A DNA stretch of 64,000 nt, taken from contig CM044879.1 in assembly GCA_024500155.1 (NCBI GenBank), forward strand, positions 9,119,572-9,183,571. The letters run 5' to 3'. The notes below the pieces were generated by a model. The model saw only the letters and a list, made by a program, of their open reading frames with translations. It did no database searches and was not told the DNA's origin. The position numbers were made by a program, and so were the translations under genes. Below, in pieces: positions 57,501 to 64,000 of this stretch; position 1 is the stretch's first letter; each line of letters opens with the position of its first letter. The stretch is from Chenopodium formosanum (lineage: Eukaryota > Streptophyta > Magnoliopsida > Caryophyllales > Amaranthaceae).

Positions 57501-59095
57501 AGACCCTTAATCATGATTACAGATTATAGAAATAAGCTAGGTTAATAACATTACTCATGTTTTCCCAATTATTGCTACCAATAAATAATTCTCCTGAAAA
57601 ATAAGCCTGATTTTCGCGCTTTACCATCTTGTTGTGTAACCAATTGTACACACTAGATGATTTTTGAATAATCAAAATAACTATTATATGATTGATACTT
57701 CACTTAACTTGTTTAAATTACCTTATTTTAACTTACCTGATCTGATCAAATCTGATTTGATATGGTCTGATGTGGTTTGATCTAATCTGATTTGACCAAA
57801 CTTTGAAATTATGTGTACGATCATCTATAAAAAAAGAAATATAGCAAGTGAGGTTTTGTTAGATTATTTATATTAATGTGTAATTTATTAATATGTAATT
57901 TTTATAATTTTATAAATTACGTATTTAATTAAAGATATTTAGCGATTAAAAACCACACATAACGATGATCTTATCTTAACTTATTTTTTCTAATCTAATT
58001 TTATTCGGACTTACTTTTTCTAAAATAAGTAAAAATAAGTTGAACTAATTCTAATTATACTGCATCAGATAAAAAAAACTAATTCTAATTATAATAAATA
58101 TTATGAAATGCTCTATATAGATGCGCGAAAGCAAGGAGAATTAAATTGGTCTAAGCGCTACGAAATAATAAGAGGCATCGCTAGAGGACTACTTTACCTT
58201 CATGAAGACTCACGGCCAAGAATCATCCACCGTGACCTAAAATCTGGAAATATTTTGCTCGATGCAAATATGAACCCAAAAATTGCAGATTTTGGTTTAG
58301 CAAGAATCTTCAAGGTTGAACAAACAGTGGATGACACTAGTAGAGTTGTTGGAACATAGTAAGTCTTTTTGTTTTATGTCTTTTTTGTTAGTGTCTTCCT
58401 CTTATTAATTTGATTATAACCACATTTAAGATTAATCAATAACATATTTTTTGTAGTGGGTATATGGCTCCAGAATATGCAATGCATGGGCAATTTTCCA
58501 TAAAATCAGATGTATACAGTTTTGGTGTGTTGGTTTTGGAGATTGTTAGTGGCAAGAAAATAAGTACAAAATTCGACCAATATGGTGACGGAGACCTCTT
58601 GACCTATGTGAGTATGAGCATGAACTAATTACATTTACTAAATGCAGAGTAATTCATTCTTAAAGTTATCAATTTGTAAAAAAGAAACATTATCAAATCT
58701 GCCCTAGCTAATCTGACCACAATTAAAATGTGTATTAGGCTTGGAGAAGTTTGAAAGAAGAAAAACCCTTGGATTTTATGGACACAACATTGAAGGATAC
58801 TTACTCGAGTGTAGAAGTGTTGAGATGCATTCACCTAGGCTTATGGTGTGCACAAGAGAACACAAATGGTAGACCGACCATGTCAACAGTTGTTCATTTA
58901 CTCAACAATGATACAACCACCAACACAATGCCAACACCTCCGCACCCTCGAAATTTTTACAACAGTAGTAGTACTCAGTCACCTCTTTTGTCAAGATTAA
59001 GTGTACACTCAACGACATCAACGAGCAATACTAGTGAGTTAAAACCAATGTCTGATCAAAATCAAATCACCATTAGTGAGATGCTTCCCAGGTGA
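46599..59095 (+). CDS. Cysteine-rich receptor-like protein kinase (CRK), seven exons
   Basis: Exons: 46599-47391, 51265-51381, 52390-52505, 54244-54454, 58121-58358, 58457-58607, 58739-59095. All junctions are GT-AG and phases agree, giving 1983 bases (660 residues plus stop). The product is a plasma-membrane receptor kinase: signal peptide, two DUF26/Gnk2 extracellular domains, one membrane helix, and a Ser/Thr kinase with all key residues, ending ITISEMLPR. CRKs act in stress, immune and redox signalling; the ligand is unknown here. Exon number and lengths fit the plant CRK pattern. Introns 1 (3.9 kb), 3 (1.7 kb) and 4 (3.7 kb) are swollen by transposons. No stop or frame lesion was seen, so it may be functional. 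Confidence 0.92.
47577..48005 (-). mobile_element. Non-autonomous Helitron in CRK intron 1
   Basis: On the minus strand it starts TCTATACTTAGTATTTAAAA and ends cgtgcattgcacgggtcagaaggCTAG. It includes a poly-A run of about 48 bases at 47706-47753 and the motif gacatgtggcac. Confidence 0.75.
48072..49171. mobile_element. MULE in CRK intron 1, exact 9-bp duplication
   Basis: Flanked by ataaagttt at 48063-48071 and 49172-49180. The 80-bp TIRs begin GGATCTTTTACCAAAATAGC. It contains a Stowaway at 48153-48436. No transposase. Confidence 0.9.
48153..48436. mobile_element. Stowaway MITE nested in the MULE
   Basis: CTCCCTCCGTCCCAAAAAGA...TCTTTTTGGGACGGAGGGAG flanked by TA; 284 bp. A 90-codon frame inside is not a gene. 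Confidence 0.93.
49200..49551. mobile_element. Stowaway MITE in CRK intron 1
   Basis: CTCCCTTCGTCCCTAAATTA...GGCACGGAGGGAG flanked by TA; 352 bp. Confidence 0.9.
50346..50535. repeat. Foldback MITE-like hairpin in CRK intron 1
   Basis: gtatactgtatacacactgc and gttgaacatcaagcctag at the left are matched inversely by aggcttaatgttcaacatat and atgcatatacc at the right. Ends approximate. Confidence 0.55.
50744..50874. mobile_element. Short Stowaway MITE in CRK intron 1
   Basis: CTCCCTCTGTCTCTTTATTA...TGAAGGGACGGAAGAAG, TA-flanked, with an internal duplicate of aataaagagaact. Confidence 0.7.
51265..52505 (+). CDS. CRK exons 2 and 3: transmembrane helix and kinase start
   Basis: Exon 2 (51265-51381) encodes GKKIAVAVTLPMVVLGIITT...CFF followed by RKKAKK, a membrane helix with cytoplasmic basic stop-transfer residues. 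Exon 3 (52390-52505) encodes the juxtamembrane LTFDLKTLEVATNNYS and the glycine loop GQGGFGRVYK. Between them lies intron 2 with a 598-bp foldback element. Exon 3 ends at phase 0 before GTAACC. Confidence 0.9.
51429..52026. mobile_element. MULE-type foldback element in CRK intron 2
   Basis: Flanked by tatattttt at 51420-51428 and 52027-52035. Arms of about 280 bp are inverse copies (for example ttgtgccccaaca...tgttggggcacaa, gtggggcccactctccattt...inverse), leaving a loop of only about 40 bp. Transcribed in the CRK pre-mRNA it would form a long double-stranded hairpin. Confidence 0.9.
52636..52959 (+). mobile_element. Non-autonomous Helitron in CRK intron 3
   Basis: It starts TCTAATATATATATATATAA after A and ends ccgtgcatcgcacgggcttcatCTAG before T. 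The terminal hairpin is perfect. 324 bp. The right 160 bp are copied at 63774-63937. Confidence 0.88.
53371..54125. mobile_element. MULE-like element in CRK intron 3 with copia fragment inside
   Basis: GGAAAATTTGTCTGAAAGGA is matched inversely by ...ctttaagacaaatttttc at 54110-54125, with shared inner blocks (aataattgacttttttc). The flanking 9-mers are only partly alike. Inside, 53530-53741 reads on minus as a copia-type LTR preceded by the purine tract gcgggaggg and starting TGTTAGAGATAATATCAG, with part of the 3' internal region to about 53990. Confidence 0.7.
54244..54454 (+). CDS. CRK exon 4: kinase N lobe
   Basis: Encodes GTLANGQEIAVKRLSK (catalytic Lys of the VAVK position), GAEEFKNEV (helix C Glu), HRNLVKILGFCLE and LLVYEYVPNKSL. 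It is 211 bp, ending in phase 1. Acceptor TTAG before GGAACT and donor G|GTAAGA. Confidence 0.93.
54688..55252. mobile_element. MULE-type foldback element in CRK intron 4
   Basis: Flanked by ttattttta at 54679-54687 and 55253-55261. Arms with ttttaccacc blocks are inverse copies, and the centre (aaatgcctcgttttgcgtg / inverse) is related to that of the intron 2 foldback. Confidence 0.88.
55356..55783. mobile_element. MULE-type MITE in CRK intron 4
   Basis: Flanked by ttcatttta at 55347-55355 and 55784-55792. TIRs GAGAAAATTGTGAAAAAGGA / inverse. The interior has gtcaacgccggagctc, also seen in the MULE at 41566. Confidence 0.9.
55784..56120. other. Intron 4 sequence without a defined element
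   Basis: AT-rich; nothing recognised beyond ordinary intron. Confidence 0.5.
56121..56309. mobile_element. hAT-like MITE with TTCAG repeats
   Basis: TIRs AGGGCCTGTT...AACAGGCCCT enclose arrays of ttcag/ctgag pentamers in several blocks. The target duplication is unclear. Confidence 0.7.
56430..57230 (-). mobile_element. Non-autonomous Helitron in CRK intron 4
   Basis: On the minus strand it starts TCAATAACATAATATTAAAAC and ends ccgtgcatggcacgggacCTAA, between A and T. It carries gacacgtgtcat near its 5' end. Confidence 0.75.
57298..57507. mobile_element. Second hAT-like MITE with TTCAG repeats
   Basis: AGGGCCTGTTTACAT...GAACAGACCCT with internal ttcag arrays; sister of 56121-56309 in the same intron. 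Confidence 0.7.
58121..59095 (+). CDS. CRK exons 5-7: kinase C lobe and tail
   Basis: Exon 5 (58121-58358) has GIARGLLYLHEDS, IIHRDLKSGNILLD (an RD-type catalytic loop) and DFGLARIF. Exon 6 (58457-58607) has GYMAPEYAMHGQFSIKSDVY and SFGVLVLEIVSGKK. Exon 7 (58739-59095) has HLGLWCAQENTNGRPTM and a Ser/Thr-rich tail to TGA at 59093-59095. The kinase has all residues expected for activity. Confidence 0.93.
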
Positions 59096-60136
59096 TTTAC
59101 TCTGGCTATTGAAGACATATATACTTAAAGAAGACACAATAAGTGATATATGATATGATGTAGTTCACTTTGTCCATTCAAATGTTGGATTTATTGTATA
59201 ATTTCTCATTCTTTCTCATATTTAAACTTTATACTCATATAAGTTAAGAATGCATAATTGCATACAGACTACACGTTTTTGGCAGACCTTTTTGGACATG
59301 CGCGCTGTTAATTTCCAGCAAGTTAAGCCACATTTAAGTATGTAACTCATTGTATTTAGAACAGAACCCACTAAGGTCCTTAAAAAATTAATGCTCATAA
59401 ATAAGTTATTTTTTTATTGAAAATTTTATTGATGTACAATGTCAAGTTTTCCCTAACTAGCAGTTTAGGCTTTTTTTAAATTTTTTTTAGGGACTATTCG
59501 TTGGATTTTTAATTAAAACTATTTTAGTATTTGATCAATTTGCCTGAGTTCAGATTTCTAGCCAACAAGATTTAATTTGGTCAAATTTTGATTAATCCCT
59601 TCTGACCTTTGATTTAACACTATTTTTTTTTTTTTTTTTAGGGGACTTTAAACTTGGCGCTACTTTGTATCAAATGTCCAACATCTTATTGGTTAAATAC
59701 GTTTCAATATGTTTGAATAATGTGCATAAAAAGACCGAGGGAACATTGAAGTAAGGACAAAAAGGTTGTGTAAACATGGTTCTCATTCATTTGTTATTAC
59801 TCCCTAAAGAGATTGATATTGGGTTTAAAACTTAACCGTTCTCTAAACTTATAGTATTATAGTATTATATGTGTCAAAAAAATGTTATAGTATTATAGCA
59901 CATGCAGTCTAGGCTTTCAATTTCAAAGTGTTTGCACTAAAGGGCATCAATATAATACAATTAATATAGAACACACAATGTTTATTCCTCACAAAACAAA
60001 GCTTACAAGCTACAAACGAATATTGTCGTTAATATAACTACAATATACGAACATTAGACAATACACAATACAGGCCTTGGAAATTATTTACACAAGGGTA
60101 ATTATTTATGCATCAAGGATTCTAAAAGTTACGCAA
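59096..60136. other. Intergenic sequence between convergent CRK loci
   Basis: The 3' UTR of the CRK gene probably occupies the first 100-200 bp. The rest is AT-rich, with no open frame or defined element. Confidence 0.6.
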
Positions 60137-60760
60137 TTACCTTGGATGCAACTCACTAGTTGTAACTTGATTTTCAGATAACATAGTTGGCTCATTATTA
60201 GCACTGCTTGATGTCGTCGTTGAAGGCTGACTTAACCTCGATACAAGGGATGATTCATTACTACTTTGATAAAATGATCGAGGGCATTGAGGTATAGGCA
60301 TTGTGTCGATGGCAGAATCGGTATTGAGCATGACGACAACTTTGCACATGGTTGGCCTCGCTTCTATGTTCTCTTGCGCGCACCACAAGCCTAAATGAAT
60401 GGATCTCAATACTTCAGCGCTCGAGTATGAATCTTTCAAAGTTGGGTCCATGAATTCCAAGGGTTTTTCCTCGGTTAAACATCTCCAAGCCTAAGAAAAT
60501 TGTAGTCATAAAAGAGAATAAATTAGATTTTTGATCTCCCAATTAGCTTGAAACTTAATCAAATACGATCATATGGAATACCGTATATATGATTGATAAA
60601 ATAACTTATACTCACATATGTTAAGAGGTCTCCATGCGGCAGGAATCCAGCACTAATTTTCTTACCGCAAACAATCTCCAAAACCAACACGCCAAAACTA
60701 TAAACATCTGATTTTACAGAAAATTGTCCATGCATTGCATATTCTGGAGCCATGTAACCG
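60137..60760 (-). pseudogene. CRK pseudogene remnant (last two exons)
   Basis: On the minus strand, exon 6 (60760-60616) encodes GYMAPEYAMHGQFSVKSDVYS...EIVCGKK and exon 7 (60491-60137) ends ENQVTTSELHPR. Splice sites are intact (CTTAG before GCTTGG; TAT|GTGAGT). Exon 7 is 355 bp, where a multiple of three is needed: an extra G in gatggtttaacc near 60481 shifts the frame before the conserved EFMDPTLKD. No upstream exons are present in the remaining 3.2 kb. It is closely related to the CRK gene at 46599, in opposite orientation, so it is the remnant of a neighbouring paralogue. Confidence 0.85.
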
Positions 60761-60834
60761 CTACAATAAACAAATACTTCGCTCAAAGTAAATAAAACAA
60801 AAACAACACAGAACTGTAAATTTCATGTCTTGTA

Positions 60835-60925
60835 CTACCTCCGTTAATATTTAGTTGCAACTTTGGAATATTTTATGTCTCTCGAAAAATACCCCAAAGT
60901 TGCAACTAAATATTAACGAAAGTAG
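60835..60925. mobile_element. Stowaway MITE
   Basis: CTACCTCCGTTAATATTTAG...CTAAATATTAACGAAAGTAG flanked by TA; 91 bp, nearly a perfect palindrome. Confidence 0.88.
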
Positions 60926-61012
60926 TATATAAAGAGTTGTTTCCTTAAATTGCAACTCTAAAAGGGTTGGTTTCGCAAAGTTGATAAATTTTTATACTTT
61001 GTATTTAATATA

Positions 61013-62066
61013 GGAAAATTTGTTTAAAAAAACCTTTTAAAAACACTATTTTACAAAAAACAACCTTTTAAAAATTTTTTTGCAAAAGAAAACCTCATTG
61101 TAAATTTTTTTTGCTGAAGACAACCTAGTATATCTAATCCACTTAATTAACCTCTAATTTCTTCTAAAAATCACTTAACTATATAATAATTGAATTAATT
61201 TATAGATTAAAAAATAAAACCACCACCAAGACACCAATTCGCAGGCCTCCCTCAGCTACCCACCACCGAGTCAACCCCTTCCTTTTCCCGGTTTAACCTT
61301 TACCCATTACTAACCCCTTTCCCATTACTAATCAACTAGCGTAGCTTCAATGTTCGATATCGTAGTTCCGTAAATGATATCTCATAAAATTCTAGTTTTA
61401 GGGGTCACATAAGGAACATCAAGGTAAGTTGGAAAATTAGTTTACCCTTATTCCCACGCTGTATGCTCTCTGGGTATTGCGATTTCGATAAAGGTTGGAG
61501 TAATATTAAAGGGTAATTGAGATTATATATAACACCCATGTCGCAAAAAAATGTTCTTCTTTAATTCAAAGGTTCAAACCCTCATAATATTAGCAAATAA
61601 ATAGTTAATTCAACAATTATAGAAATCATGAAAATACTTTGCTACGAAAACACCAATGAAATTTGTGTTTCTGATGAAAATGAAATTGAACGCCGGCGTG
61701 TAGAGTTTGGCAAGGACTATTATCGGTGTGTAGTCGCAGCAACGGTAAAGTGGAAACCGGGAAAGGGGTCCACTCGGTGATGGAGGTGGGTTGCTGTGGG
61801 TAGAGGGTCCTATGTGGCGGCTCAATTGAGGGAGGGGGCTGCTGCTAGGGGAAGGGTGAAAGGTAGGGGGTGGTGGTATTATTAAATGGATAAGTGAAAG
61901 TTAAAGGGCAATTACAAAACATTAGAAGTTAATTGAGTGAATTAGTAATACTAGGTTGTATTCAACAAAAAAATTTAACAATAAGGTTTTCTTTTGCAAA
62001 AAAACTTTTAAAAGGTTGTTTTTTGTAAAATAGTGTTTTTAAAAGGTTTTTTTTGACAAATTTTCC
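61013..62066. mobile_element. MULE with exact 9-bp target duplication
   Basis: Flanked by tttaatata at 61004-61012 and 62067-62075. TIRs GGAAAATTTGTTTAAAAAAA / inverse extend about 125 bp. The interior (61200-61870) is GC-richer, with a 71-codon minus frame of no recognised family. It may be a captured fragment. Confidence 0.9.
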
Positions 62067-62127
62067 TTTAATATAATATGTTTTATCAACCAAAATACGA
62101 AAACAAATTCATACATGGATTTAGGCT

Positions 62128-63720
62128 GTTGTGTATCGCAGCTGGTGCGATGTGTGTTGGAAGGTGTGGCTGGGTTGCTGCGGTGGGTTGCTGCAGTCGG
62201 TTGCTGCGATGTTAGGCTGTTGTTTGGAGTTGTAGGAGATGCGGGTAGCAGGGTCTATGGGAGGCCTAGAAGTGAAAGTGGAACCTCCATGAACAATGTC
62301 TACCCCTGCTCTCATTTTTTTTTATTACTTTTGAGATTCTAATGAAGTGCTGGAGTTATTGGTGGCGCCGGCGGTGGCAATAGTACTAGTAGCGGTAGAG
62401 GATGACTTGTGCAAGCTCCATTGTTGTTGACTAAGGTTGTTGCTTCTCAACAATGGTTTGTACTAATTTTTGACCTTAGTCAACAATAATGGAGCTTGTA
62501 GAGAGAGGAGGGAAAAGGAAGAGGAGAGAGATAGGGGAGGAGTTCATTAAAAGTGGGTCAACGCCGGAGTTCTAGGTCAATGCCGGAAAATATACTGTTG
62601 TGGTGTTTGGCAACTAATTTTTAACATTGGGTGGTTCTAGACAACAAAATTTTTTTCGGGTGGTTTTTGACAAAAAAGTGTTTTTAGCGGGTGGTTTCTG
62701 ACAAAATTTCCTTTATTTAATTAGATTTGAAATAGAGTTGAACCCTCAATTTTTCATAGAGAAAAGAGACGTGTATTAATTATTGGTAGTGTCTTTTCAA
62801 AAGCATAAATTATGTAAAGGAAATTCAATCAGAATGTTCAAACTAATTATGAGATGAGATTTTATTTTATTATTATTACTAGTTTAAGGTCCCGTGCAAT
62901 GCACAATTTTACTTAATCAAATTATGAATTACAATGTTAATATAACATAAATATATTTATATATAAAAAAAAATTAAAACAAATACTTGAATTTCTTTTC
63001 AAAAAAAAAAAATAACTTGAATTAATATTATATTGTTATCAAAAGTTATTGATTAATAAACATTAAAAAAAAACACTCAAATTTAATGGTTATACTGTTT
63101 ATATGAGAATAAAATTTATGTTATTTATAACCCGTGCAATGTAATTATATACCCCGTATTTTCCTATTTTGCTGGCATGTTTTGACCGGCACAATATTTT
63201 ATAGCATACTATAACCGGAAAAATGTTTTATACAAATTTAATTGACTTAACTTTTACGACAATTAATAATCAAGGTTTTTTAATTTTTGTTTTATATTTA
63301 TGTTTATAGTTATTGAATTGTAGTGTTATAACTATAAATAAATCAAAAAATTTATAGTAAAAGCTAAAGTGTCTAATCCTGGTTGGAGCAAAAAAAACTT
63401 TCAAGGAAAAAAATACATTGTAGAATGATACGAAGTACGGGATTAGTACATTATTCTAATTTAATATATTACCTTATATGTTTGTTTATTATAGAAAAAT
63501 ACCTATTATAAAAATTATAAAAAATATGCATATAGAATACATTTCGAATATAATTGCCAAATTGAAAGTTAAATATTATAGGTTATATAAATTGATATTA
63601 ATGAAGATTTTGTACAAAAAGAAAAAATAAAAAGGGAAAGAAAAAAGTGGCGGGAAAATTTTTAATCAGAACATGACAAGTGTCATGTCAGATTCGCCTT
63701 TAGTATTATGTAATTGATTA
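62128..63720 (+). repeat. Recent copy of 42151-43743 (half MULE plus Helitron)
   Basis: It is collinear and nearly identical to 42151-43743 (offset about 19977). It starts inside the MULE, not at an element end, and includes the Helitron at 62879-63717. It was therefore not produced by transposition of either element. Confidence 0.93.
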
Positions 63721-64000
63721 TTTGACTTTTTTCACTCTTTAGTTAAATATTATAGGTTATATAAATTGATATTAAGCAAAATTGGTGAATGAGATTTTTA
63801 AGTTTAAATTAATTAAATATTATCTTTTAATATTAGGGATTTTATCTAAATATATAACAAATTTTATCTCATAATTACCAAAAAAAAAAAAAAAAAAAAA
63901 AATCAAACAAACCGTGCATCGCACGGGCTTCATCTAGTATTTGATACATTTGACTTTTTTCACTCTTTATATACTCCGTATTAGATTTGATCATCGTTTT
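63721..64000 (+). repeat. Patchwork junction and copy of 52799-53022
   Basis: 63721-63740 equals 52971-52990. 63741-63774 equals 43592-43625. From 63773 to the window end it equals 52799-53022, including the Helitron terminus at 63937. Sources alternate between two loci. Confidence 0.9.

Overview
The window looks like a repeat-dense nuclear segment of a flowering plant, most likely a eudicot. It is AT-rich, holds a cysteine-rich receptor-like kinase (CRK) gene with the plant seven-exon layout, and carries plant transposon families throughout: Ty1-copia, Tat-type Ty3-gypsy, Mutator-like (MULE), Stowaway, CACTA, hAT, PIF/Harbinger and non-autonomous Helitrons. I cannot name the species.

Layout. 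1-16833: a Ty1-copia element present as LTR-internal-LTR-flank-internal-LTR. The second internal region, the third LTR and about 0.7 kb of downstream flank form an 8423-bp tandem duplication. The U3 region is packed with TGGGCY (site II) motifs. The leader has teloboxes, a candidate intron, a GC-rich island and two tandem hairpins whose stems covary. 16834-21663: two MULEs with nested Helitron, Stowaway and solo-LTR insertions. 22690-31100: a decayed Tat-type Ty3-gypsy element with a dual RNase H and, downstream of integrase, an antisense ORF that is split precisely by a solo LTR. 31490-36560: three abutting Helitrons inside a Stowaway copy, then a multiply nested MULE that has captured the first exon of a B-type cyclin-dependent kinase. 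37588-39238: a non-autonomous CACTA element. 39317-46320: further Helitrons, MITEs, MULEs and a hAT-like element.

46599-59095: the one gene that looks functional, a CRK of seven exons (660 codons after splicing, all phases compatible). Its 12.5-kb length is almost entirely transposon-filled introns. A CRK pseudogene remnant (last two exons, with a frameshift) lies convergent to it at 60137-60760. 61013-64000: another MULE, followed by a nearly identical copy of 42151-43743 joined through short alternating patches to a copy of 52799-53022. This is a mosaic best explained by template switching during break repair.

Most transposon calls rest on terminal inverted repeats and target-site duplications read directly from the sequence. 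Names of families rest on known hallmarks (TA for Stowaway, 9 bp for Mutator, TAA for Harbinger, 5'-TC...hairpin-CTRR-3' in A|T for Helitrons). No intact autonomous transposase or helicase gene was seen, and no functional tRNA, rRNA or CRISPR.
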